Shown here: piece after piece, positions 17,333 through 26,144 of the stretch | Position numbering within the stretch: the first letter of the stretch is position 1 | How the letters are laid out: every line of letters begins with the position of its first letter | Assembly (NCBI RefSeq): GCF_023822005.2 | Contig: NZ_CP098806.1 | Location: 3,348,001 to 3,412,000, forward strand | Reading direction: 5' to 3' | Length of the DNA stretch: 64,000 bases | DNA from: Dyadobacter fanqingshengii | GTDB lineage: Bacteria > Bacteroidota > Bacteroidia > Cytophagales > Spirosomataceae | The notes under the pieces: model-generated | Seen by the model: the letters and a program-made list of their open reading frames with translations, nothing else | Database searches by the model: none | What the model was told of the DNA's origin: nothing | Translations under genes and position numbers: made by a program

Positions 17333-19750
17333 CTATTCGCTTTTTAACGTTTTTACAGGATCAAGCAATGCAGCGCGAATGGCCTGATAACTCACGGTTA
17401 ACAGTGTGATTATCAATGCACCTATGCCTGTTCCGGCAAAGATCCACCAGGACATTTCGGTCCGGTAAGCATATTTCACCAGCCATTCCTGCATGGCGTA
17501 CCAAGCGATTGGCGTTGCAATGATCGCCGCAATGATCACGAGCAGGATGAAATCCTGGGACAGCATTTGCCAGAGATTCCGGACGGAAGCGCCCAAAACT
17601 TTTCGGATTCCAATCTCCTTCGTGCGTTGCTCGGCTACAAATGACGCCAGCCCGAAAAGTCCGAGGCAGGAAATAAATATTGCCAGCGAGGCAAAGAAAC
17701 CGGCCAGCTTACCCATCCGTTCTTCGGCACGGAATTTCGCATCATATTCCTGGTCTGCGAATTTGTATTCAAAAGGGACAGTTGGCGTGAGTTGTCGAAA
17801 CACCGACTCAATTTTAGGCAATGCAGCGCTGGCATTAACCTGATTGTTGAGCCTGATATTGATCCAGTTGGGCTCACCGAACAGGAAAAAAACGCTCGGC
17901 GCCACTTTTTGGAAAGGAGATTCCATTACCATATCTTCCACCACGCCCAGGATCCTGAAATCCTTTTTGACATCATTCGTCATCCAGTGACTTTGCCAGC
18001 TTACCGTCTCACCCACAGGCTGTTTGAAACCGAGTAATTTTGCTGCTGTTTCATTAATGACGAATCCGGCAGAATCAGAAGCGAGATTTTTGGAGAAATT
18101 CCGACCCGCAACAAACTTCCATTTCACCACGTTTGCATATTCCGGCGAAACAGTTAATGTGCTGAAACCAGGCGGATTTTCCATGGTCATCCCTTTCCAG
18201 CTGAAACCGCCGTTCTGCGACCAAACATCCGTAACAGGGCTTTGCGACAAAGCAACATCCTCCACGACGCCCGTTCGCTTCAACTCAGCACTGATCAGCT
18301 CTGACTTTTTATAAAAATCATCCGACTTCATTTCCACCATTAACAAACCGTCACGCGAATAACCGACCGGACGGTTTTTGGCAAAATTCACCTGACTATA
18401 AATGATAATCGTGCAGATCACAAGTGCAATTGAAACCGTGAACTGCATAACAACCAAGATTTTACGTGGTATAGAAGCAAAACGGCCAACATGTACAATG
18501 TTCCCTTTCAAAACTTTTACGGGTTGAAAAGAGGTGAGATATAACGCAGGATAACTTCCCGACAAAATCCCTGTAATGAGAATGAACGCAATGCTGGTCA
18601 GCCAGAAGTATCGATTCGTGGATGGCACGCTCATTTCCTTGTCAGACAGGTCATTAAACCACGGCAACGACAAATCCAATGCGACCATGGCAATGGCAAA
18701 CGAAAGCAATACGATGAGAAATGATTCGGTAAAGAACTGCCCGATCAGTTGCCAGCGCAACGAACCGATTGCCTTACGGATGCCCACTTCCTTCGCCCGC
18801 TTTTCAGACCGGGCCGTGCTCAGGTTCATGAAGTTAATGCAAGCCAGCAACAGCACAAAAAAGCCGATTATTCCCACCAGCCAAACATATTGAGCCGGAC
18901 CGGAATCCACTTGACCCTGTCTGAAATTGGAATAAAGATGCCAGTCGCTCATGGGGTGCACCCACATTTGCGGATTTGTTGCGGCCTCGTTCTTCATATT
19001 GTCCAGGTGCCGGATCACATTCAATTCCGAATCTTTGATCGCCGCCGAAGCTTTTGCAAAGTCTGTCCCGGGTTTAAGCTCCACATAGATCGTCAATGCA
19101 TGGTTATCCCATTGCTTTTCACGCATGTAAGCATTTTTAGCAACAAAATAATCCCAGCTGCCAAAGAACTGGATATCGTAAAACTGCGAGTTTTTCGGGA
19201 AATCGGCATAGACGCCCGAAACTTTCAAGGGCAGATCTGCATTAACGGTAACCAGCTGGTTCATGGGATCACGCTTCCCAAAAAGCGCTTTCGCTGCCGA
19301 GGTAGACAACATTACCGACTGCTGATCCTGTAAGCTGGCCCACGATCCGCGCAGCATTTCCAGCGACAGCATTTCCGGGCCTTCCGCCGCAATGAACTGC
19401 CCTTTTCTGTTCAGCTTCTTCTCACCGACAGTCAGAATGCTCTCGCTGGCGTGTGTGGATGGCACGATGCGACTGAAACTTTCACTATAATTTGTTTTGA
19501 GCTCCCGGACGGACGGGTAAGGAACCGATTTTGACGTTTGCAATTCACCTCCAAATACCTGATCCACAACGACCATCCCGATGCGATCGTAGTTTTTATG
19601 GTTTTTATTGAATGATAGCTCATCATAGATCCAAAGCCCGGCGAGCATAGAAACTGCCATTCCTATGGCCAAACCTCCAATGTTAATGGCCGAGTAACCT
19701 TTGCTTTTCAGGAGGTTCCTGAATGCGATTTTGAGATAGTTTTTAAACAT
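17333..19750 (-). CDS. MacB/FtsX-type ABC permease 2
   Basis: 805 residues; ACINFMNLSTARSEKRAKEVGIRK lies at about 303-326 and the second coupling motif reads TKEIGIRKVLGAS. It is closest in the window to permease 11 (43309-45687): both have LW[IV][YW]DELSFNK-HKNYDR after TM1 and PMS-WHLYS before TM2. Both are also the last gene of their block. It starts 11 bases after permease 3 and is probably translated from the same mRNA, headed at 28526. Confidence 0.93.
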   Translation of the reverse strand: MFKNYLKIAFRNLLKSKGYSAINIGGLAIGMAVSMLAGLWIYDELSFNKNHKNYDRIGMVVVDQVFGGELQTSKSVPYPSVRELKTNYSESFSRIVPSTHASESILTVGEKKLNRKGQFIAAEGPEMLSLEMLRGSWASLQDQQSVMLSTSAAKALFGKRDPMNQLVTVNADLPLKVSGVYADFPKNSQFYDIQFFGSWDYFVAKNAYMREKQWDNHALTIYVELKPGTDFAKASAAIKDSELNVIRHLDNMKNEAATNPQMWVHPMSDWHLYSNFRQGQVDSGPAQYVWLVGIIGFFVLLLACINFMNLSTARSEKRAKEVGIRKAIGSLRWQLIGQFFTESFLIVLLSFAIAMVALDLSLPWFNDLSDKEMSVPSTNRYFWLTSIAFILITGILSGSYPALYLTSFQPVKVLKGNIVHVGRFASIPRKILVVMQFTVSIALVICTIIIYSQVNFAKNRPVGYSRDGLLMVEMKSDDFYKKSELISAELKRTGVVEDVALSQSPVTDVWSQNGGFSWKGMTMENPPGFSTLTVSPEYANVVKWKFVAGRNFSKNLASDSAGFVINETAAKLLGFKQPVGETVSWQSHWMTNDVKKDFRILGVVEDMVMESPFQKVAPSVFFLFGEPNWINIRLNNQVNASAALPKIESVFRQLTPTVPFEYKFADQEYDAKFRAEERMGKLAGFFASLAIFISCLGLFGLASFVAEQRTKEIGIRKVLGASVRNLWQMLSQDFILLVIIAAIIATPIAWYAMQEWLVKYAYRTEMSWWIFAGTGIGALIITLLTVSYQAIRAALLDPVKTLKSE

Positions 19751-19761
19751 GGCTATTATTT

Positions 19762-22182
19762 TTATTCGCTCTTCAAAGTTTTTACCGGGTTCGCCAACGC
19801 GGCCTTGATGCTTTGGAAACTAATGGTGATAAATGCAACCAATATTGCCGCTATGCCTGCTACCACGAAGATTTGCCACGAAACAGTGGTTTTGAAGGCG
19901 AAATTTTCCAGCCATTTATTCATGGCCCACCAGGAAATGGGTGTCGCGATTAAAATGGAAATGAAAACCAGTTTCAAGAAATCTCCGGAAAGCAATGTAG
20001 TAATGCCCAAAACGGAAGCGCCCAGAACTTTCCGGATTCCAATTTCCTTGGTGCGCTGCTCAGCGGTGAAGGTGGCCAAACCGAATAATCCGAGGCAGGC
20101 AATGACGATGCCGATGAGCGAAAAATATTGGATCAGCCTGGATGTCCGTTCTTCCTTTTCGTAGTTTTTCTGAAAATCATTATCCAGGAAGGAATATTCA
20201 AATGGCGAACCAGGATTCACTTTTTTCCAGGCATCCCCTATTTTCCCAATTAATGCGCCATAGTTGCTGCCCTGCACATCCACGATCATGTAAGTATTTG
20301 TGGAGCTGAAAAATGGAGAAACCGTCAATGCAAGCGGCTTGATCTCCTGCTGCAAAGACTCAAAATGGTAATCCTTAACCACACCGATAATGGTCATCAC
20401 TATTTTCCGGTCGTGAAAATCGGAATATATCTTCTTCCCTACTGCATTATTAATGTTGTAACCGAGCTTTTTGATCGCGACTTCATTCAAAACCAACGCA
20501 TTGGAATCTGCCGTAAATCCCTTTGAAAACCCTCTGCCTTGCACCATTTGAATGCCCAATGTTTTGATATAATCATTGTCAATATTCGCGAAACTCACAT
20601 CTACATTTTCCTTCATAGTTTTGCCTTCGGCGTAAAAAAGCATATCCAGGACATTCTCGATGCCCGGATAAGTGGAGCCGACGGCGGAAGACTTTACCTG
20701 CGGAATGTTAGCAATCTCGTTTTTAAAAGTCCGGTAATTTTGACCGGCTTCCGTTGTTTGCAAAGGCAGAATCAACTTCTGGTTTTCGCTGAAACCCAGG
20801 TTCTGGTTACGCAGATAATCCATCTGCTGACTGATCAGAATCGCACCAAGGATCAGCACAATTGAAACGGTGAATTGAAAAACAACAAGTCCTTTGCGTA
20901 CAAAAATGGCCGGAACATTGTTTCTGAACCTCCCTTTTAATGTCGCGATCGGAGAAAAAGAAGAGAGATAGAAAGCTGGGTAAAAACCTGCCAGCAAACC
21001 GGTTATAATGGTCAAAGCAAATAAATAGCCGTAGATTTCGGGATGTTGCAGCAGGGTTAATGTCTTATTGGTCAGCTGATTAAATAATGGCAAAAGCAAT
21101 TCGAGGAACGGCAGCGAGATTAAAAGCGCCAACATGCTCAGAAGCAGTGATTCCCACAAAAACTGCCCTACCAACGCACTTCTTGCCGCGCCCACCACCT
21201 TTTTAATTCCCACTTCCTTGGCACGCTTTTCACTTCTCGCCGTGCTCAGGTTCATGAAGTTAATGCAGGCGATCAGCAACAGAAACGCGGCCACGGAGCC
21301 AAAAATGTACAGATGTTTGACATTTCCATTCGGCGCAATTTCAAAATCGAAATTTGAATAAAGATAAATGTCCTTCAATGGCTGGATAAACAGCTTTTTG
21401 GAAATCTGCATCACCTTGAAATCCGCCGCGCCATTCCGTTTCAGAAACGCACCCAGTTTTCCTTCGAGTGCAGCCGCCTGCTCTTCGTTTTTCAGTTTAA
21501 AATAAGTGTGAAAAATATTGTTTGAAGCCCAGTCAGTTTGTCCTTTTGCCCATTGGCCCACATCGCTGTTGTTCATGGAGAGCAGGAGGTTTGCGGGAAT
21601 GTGCGATTTATGACCATTATTCCGGAGCACACCTTTTACCGTATACGCAGTGACCGCAAAGGGCAGATTTACGTTAATGATTTTATCGACGGGATTAGCA
21701 TTACCAAACATTTTGCCGGCAATTTCCTCTGTAATAACGATTGAGTTAGGCTGATTTAAAGCAGTCTTCTGATCGCCGTATTTGAAATCATAAGTGAAAA
21801 TCTGGAAGAATGTTGAATCGACGTAATAGCCATTCGTTTCGTAGAATTGCTTTTCGCCCGTTGCGTTTTTTAAGAGAAATTTGTCAATGCCCGGCATCCT
21901 GAGCAGCCGGGTAACCTGTTCCACTTCAGGAAAATCGCGCTTCAATCCAGCTGCCAGTGGCCCGGGCGCCGCAACCCACTTGTCGCCCTGCACATCCGAC
22001 GCCACCCGGAAGATCCGTTCGCCATCCACGTGATGCTTGTCGTAGCTGATCTCGTCCATCACATACAAAGTGATGAGTGTGCAAGTGGTAATGCCGATGG
22101 CCAGCCCGAACACATTGATCGCACTATAAACCTTGTTTTTCAACAGGCTTCGCCAGCCAATTTTCAAATAATTTCGTATCAT
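19762..22182 (-). CDS. MacB/FtsX-type ABC permease 3
   Basis: 806 residues, first coupling motif AKEVGIKK at about 321-328, second TKEIGIRK. It groups with permease 14 (50623-53079) by the shared VDSTFF-[QD][IV]FTYDF/EF stretch near 122-133 and a similar start of periplasmic domain 2 (TYPGIEN vs SYYPGILN). It lies 12 bases after the truncated permease 4 and 11 before permease 2. All motifs of both halves are intact. Confidence 0.93.
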   Translation of the reverse strand: MIRNYLKIGWRSLLKNKVYSAINVFGLAIGITTCTLITLYVMDEISYDKHHVDGERIFRVASDVQGDKWVAAPGPLAAGLKRDFPEVEQVTRLLRMPGIDKFLLKNATGEKQFYETNGYYVDSTFFQIFTYDFKYGDQKTALNQPNSIVITEEIAGKMFGNANPVDKIINVNLPFAVTAYTVKGVLRNNGHKSHIPANLLLSMNNSDVGQWAKGQTDWASNNIFHTYFKLKNEEQAAALEGKLGAFLKRNGAADFKVMQISKKLFIQPLKDIYLYSNFDFEIAPNGNVKHLYIFGSVAAFLLLIACINFMNLSTARSEKRAKEVGIKKVVGAARSALVGQFLWESLLLSMLALLISLPFLELLLPLFNQLTNKTLTLLQHPEIYGYLFALTIITGLLAGFYPAFYLSSFSPIATLKGRFRNNVPAIFVRKGLVVFQFTVSIVLILGAILISQQMDYLRNQNLGFSENQKLILPLQTTEAGQNYRTFKNEIANIPQVKSSAVGSTYPGIENVLDMLFYAEGKTMKENVDVSFANIDNDYIKTLGIQMVQGRGFSKGFTADSNALVLNEVAIKKLGYNINNAVGKKIYSDFHDRKIVMTIIGVVKDYHFESLQQEIKPLALTVSPFFSSTNTYMIVDVQGSNYGALIGKIGDAWKKVNPGSPFEYSFLDNDFQKNYEKEERTSRLIQYFSLIGIVIACLGLFGLATFTAEQRTKEIGIRKVLGASVLGITTLLSGDFLKLVFISILIATPISWWAMNKWLENFAFKTTVSWQIFVVAGIAAILVAFITISFQSIKAALANPVKTLKSE

Positions 22183-22194
22183 AAGGTTGTTGTT

Positions 22195-23697
22195 TTACTC
22201 GCTTTTCAAACTCTTCACCGGATCCATTAGCGCCGCCTTAATGGCTTGATAACCAACTGTGATCAAAGCCAATACACAAATCGATGCCGCAGAAATAAGA
22301 AATACATTAAAGCCGATCTCGGCATGATAAGCAAACTCCTGCAACCAGCGGTTCATGGCCCATCCTATCAACGGAAAAGCAATGATCATTGCGATCACGA
22401 CGAGTTTGAGGAAATCCACGGAAAGCAGCATCGTAACGTCTTGCACGGTCGCTCCAACGACTTTTCGGATGCCAATTTCCTTCTGGCGGCGTTGCGCCGT
22501 AAAAGCCGCAAGCCCGAACAATCCGAGGCAGGAGATCAGGATAGCAAGTCCCGCGAAATATTGAGACAAAATACCTATACGCTGCTCAGAAGCATATAAT
22601 GCATTGTAATTTTCATCCAGAAACTGATATTCAAACACATTTCCCTTGTAGAAATCGGTAAATGTCTGGTTGATCCGGGCAATGGTCTGCGTTTCGGCAC
22701 CAGCCAACGACCTCCGCATGGTGCCAATTGCCTTTTTAATCCCCACTTCTTTCATCCGGCCCGACGCTTTGGCGGTGGACAAATTCATAAAGTTAATGCA
22801 CGCGATTACAAGGATAAACAACGCAATGATGGAGAAAAGCCGCACATAGGTAATCCGTCCGCCCGCCTGAACGCCGTTTTCAAAATGGCCATGCAAATAT
22901 TTGTCCGAGAATTTGACGGCTAGCAAAGTAATGTCAATGCTTTTGTCTTTGGTAGCGAGAAACTTTTTGATCTTGGCATTAAACTGCTCATTGTCTGCTC
23001 CTTGCTTCAAAATCACATATGTGCTTGGATCGCTGTTTGACCAGGATTTCATACTTTCCCGCTTGGCTACATACAGATCGAAGTTGAACAGGAGGTCAAA
23101 GTGTTCTGTGGCGTTGGCGGGATTTTCCTTGAAAACCAGGCCGATGTTATATATGCCTCCAAATTCGCCATGCTCCCATTGGATGCTTTTACCGATAATG
23201 TTGTCCGCAGTATGAAACAGTTTCAGCGCCAGCGCGTTTGAAATCCCAATAGTTTGGTTGTCCCTGAAAAGACTTTGAGGATCGCCGTCGATAACAGGGC
23301 AAGTGAAGACATTGAAATAATCTTTTCCTACAAACTGCCCGCCGGCTTTCAGGTGCATATCTTTAAAAGTGGCAGTTCCTTTGTCTGAAAACCAGGACGC
23401 TGGAAGGACCGTCACCGCATTTTCGACCTCGGGAAATTCAGTGGCTAATGATGTGGCAAGCGGGCCGGCTGTGTGGTGGATCGTTTTGATGCCGTCCTCG
23501 CTTTTGTGATTTGCCATGACCTGATACAACCGGTCGTCCTTTTCGTTGTATCTGTCGACGTGGAGTTCGTCATTCACCCAAAGATAGATCAGCAATGTGC
23601 AGGCCAATCCTGTGGAAAGCCCGATCAGGTTGAGCATTGTAAACTGGCGCTCCTTCAAAAGGTTTCGCCAGGCGATTTTCAAATAATTCTTGATCAT
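22195..23697 (-). pseudogene. Internally deleted MacB/FtsX-type ABC permease 4
   Basis: 500 residues against about 790-820 in its neighbours, with no frameshift. Residues 1-332 match the family normally up to the first coupling motif (KEVGIKKAIGTMRRSLAG). The sequence then jumps to the end of periplasmic domain 2 (AETQTIARINQTF) and a normal C-terminal TM6-8 part. About 300 residues including TM3, TM4 and TM5 are gone; removal of three membrane spans inverts the predicted orientation of the rest. The nearest intact relative is permease 17 (59681-62041). Its frame is open and may be translated, but a working transporter is unlikely. Confidence 0.85.
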
Positions 23698-23729
23698 GGC
23701 AGGCCTGTTTATTGATAATCACTTTCTTT

Positions 23730-26108
23730 TTATCTCAGCGTTTTCACAGGATTCGCAAGCGCGGCCTTAACGGATTGGTAACCAACCGTCAGAAAGGCAA
23801 TAAGCACTGCCAGCACTGCGGAAATGGCAAAAATCCACCATTCAATGTCAATTCGGTATGCAAAATCCTGCAACCATTTGTTCATAAAATAATAGGAAAC
23901 CGGGCTGGCAATGACAATCGCTATGACCACAAGCCGCAGAAAATCTGTTGACAACAATGTGGTTATGCTCGCGACAGACGCGCCCAGAACTTTGCGAATG
24001 CCGATTTCTTTGGTGCGCTGCTCAATGGAAAATAATGCCAATCCAAAAAGTCCCAGGCAGGACAGAAACACGGATAAAAGTGCAAACGTGGTCGTCAGAT
24101 TGGAGGCCAGCGCTTCCCTTTTGTAAAACCCTGCGATTTCTTCATCGTAGAAACTATATTGGAATACATTCTCGGGAAACTGTTTCTGCCACACTTTCAT
24201 AATGTCCGAAATCGCAGAAGCGCTGAGGTTTTGCAATTTGATACCGGCCGTGCGGTAATGTCTTTTGGAAGCATAAATGACCGTTGGCTCAATGCTGGAG
24301 TAAAGGTCTGCATTATTGAAGTCGGACAGCACACCCACGATAACGCCGGTTTTGTTATCCATATCACCCACCAGCAAACGCTTATTCAGCGCTTCATCGG
24401 GTGATTCTAAGCCCAATGCCTTAACCAGTTTGCTGTTTACCAGCAGTTCGCTGAGTGTATCCGACTGAACAGGATTGCGCCCGGCGATGAGTTTTAATCC
24501 GTAAGTGGACACATAATGATTGTCCGCCACTCTGGACCTGGCCACAAATTTTTCCCAATCTCGGTTTTCAAATTTAATGCTGCCGCCATTTCCGGCTTGT
24601 GAAGAAGGTGGGTTTCGGAAAAATGAAATGCTGGAAACTTCTTTGATTCTCCGAATTTCATTGCTAAGTGCTGCAATTTTCGCGGTTTGCGTGTCCGGCA
24701 ATCCTACGTGCAGAATGAGATCTTTGTTTAAACCTAAATCTTTGTTTTTCAAATATCTCGATTGCAAAATGATCACCATTGAAACAGCAATCAGAACAAA
24801 CGAAATACTGAATTGTGTGACTACAAGCCCTTTTCTGACCGAAAATGAACCTCGTTCATTTGCTGCTGCTAATCCTTTGATCGCCCGGACTGGATTTAAA
24901 TTGGAAATGACCAAAGCAGGATAAATCCCCGCAACGCAAACAACGAAAAACAAGAGTAAAACACTGAATGCAAGCAAACTGAAATCAGCCAAAAGATTTA
25001 TTTCCAAGTTGATTTCCAGCCAGTTGCTGATCATTGGAATCAATAATTTGGAAAGAATAATAGAAAAAACGAATGATATGATGCTGAATAAAGCCGCTTC
25101 GTGAATGAAAAGCCAGAAAACCTGCAACTGGGAAACTCCAAGCACTTTCCTGATCCCGACTTCCTTGCTTCTCTTGAAGGACTGCGCCGTTGAAATGTTG
25201 ATGAAATTGAAACAGGCAATGAGTATCAGCAGCAAACCAACCGTTGCCAGCATCACAATGGTGTAATATTTGATCTTACCGCCATAATTCATGTTGAAAT
25301 GGACGTCCGAAAGCGGCTGCAAATGATAATGGAACACGTTGCTGTCGGCACTGTGGATCTTCTTCGCAAATCCGATCAATTGTTTTTCCAAAGCCACCTG
25401 ATCCTCCGCGGAACGCAGGCTTACGAATGTTTCCCGGTTGCTGTCGATCCACCCCCAGTCATCATAACCGTATTCCGGAACCAGCTTTTCCAAGGTCGGA
25501 AGCGATACGAAAACGTCCTTTTTGAAGTCGGTTTGTTCGGAAAGGTCCCTTATCACACCGGCAACCGTCACATTCTCAGCATTATTAAGCCGGATCAAGC
25601 GGCCTATTGGATTGGATCTTCCAAAATATTTCTGCGCATAACGCTCCGTGATAACGACCTGATTGGGAACATTCAGAACAGCCGCATTGCCCGCAATAAA
25701 TTGATAATCAAATATTTTAAAGAATTCAGAGTCTGTGAAGGCCGCTGATGACTTTTCAAAAAACCTTTTGGAATTACCCGGCTGTTCAATGCTGACCGTC
25801 AACTCACGGTCCGCCAGATAAGCCGCATACATCACATTGGCAAACTCTTTCCTGAGCGTCGTATGCAACGGAAAAGCAGAGCCGCGCTCGTGCTCGACAG
25901 AACCATCTTCCAAATGCAGGTCTACCACCATCCGGAAAATCTTATCGGCATTGGCATGGTGCCGGTCAACCCCCAAATGATAAGAAACCAGCTGAAAAAT
26001 AATGATCGCCCCAGCCATACCAATGCCCAAACCGGTCATATTGATGGCCGAGTAAACCTTATTCTTCACCAAATTCCGCCAGGCAATCCTAAAATAATTT
26101 TGCAGCAT
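23730..26108 (-). CDS. MacB/FtsX-type ABC permease 5
   Basis: 792 residues, starting MLQNYFRIAWRNLVKNK. Its first coupling region is unusual: ACFNFINISTAQSFKRSKEVGIRKVLG, with F and I in place of the usual I and M. The C-terminus stops at NPVKTLR, two residues short of the SE end found in most neighbours. No close partner subgroup is seen in the window. It is second in its block, 36 bases after permease 6, and that spacer is mostly an 8-bp tandem repeat. Confidence 0.93.
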   Translation of the reverse strand: MLQNYFRIAWRNLVKNKVYSAINMTGLGIGMAGAIIIFQLVSYHLGVDRHHANADKIFRMVVDLHLEDGSVEHERGSAFPLHTTLRKEFANVMYAAYLADRELTVSIEQPGNSKRFFEKSSAAFTDSEFFKIFDYQFIAGNAAVLNVPNQVVITERYAQKYFGRSNPIGRLIRLNNAENVTVAGVIRDLSEQTDFKKDVFVSLPTLEKLVPEYGYDDWGWIDSNRETFVSLRSAEDQVALEKQLIGFAKKIHSADSNVFHYHLQPLSDVHFNMNYGGKIKYYTIVMLATVGLLLILIACFNFINISTAQSFKRSKEVGIRKVLGVSQLQVFWLFIHEAALFSIISFVFSIILSKLLIPMISNWLEINLEINLLADFSLLAFSVLLLFFVVCVAGIYPALVISNLNPVRAIKGLAAANERGSFSVRKGLVVTQFSISFVLIAVSMVIILQSRYLKNKDLGLNKDLILHVGLPDTQTAKIAALSNEIRRIKEVSSISFFRNPPSSQAGNGGSIKFENRDWEKFVARSRVADNHYVSTYGLKLIAGRNPVQSDTLSELLVNSKLVKALGLESPDEALNKRLLVGDMDNKTGVIVGVLSDFNNADLYSSIEPTVIYASKRHYRTAGIKLQNLSASAISDIMKVWQKQFPENVFQYSFYDEEIAGFYKREALASNLTTTFALLSVFLSCLGLFGLALFSIEQRTKEIGIRKVLGASVASITTLLSTDFLRLVVIAIVIASPVSYYFMNKWLQDFAYRIDIEWWIFAISAVLAVLIAFLTVGYQSVKAALANPVKTLR

Positions 26109-26137
26109 ATTCAGTCATTCAGTCATTCACTCATTCA
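26109..26137. repeat. 8-bp tandem repeat in an intra-operon spacer
   Basis: About three and a half copies of ATTCAGTC/ATTCACTC fill the spacer between permeases 6 and 5. Such repeats slip easily; changes here would alter the spacing of the two genes but not a reading frame. Confidence 0.7.
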
Positions 26138-26144
26138 AAATTGA

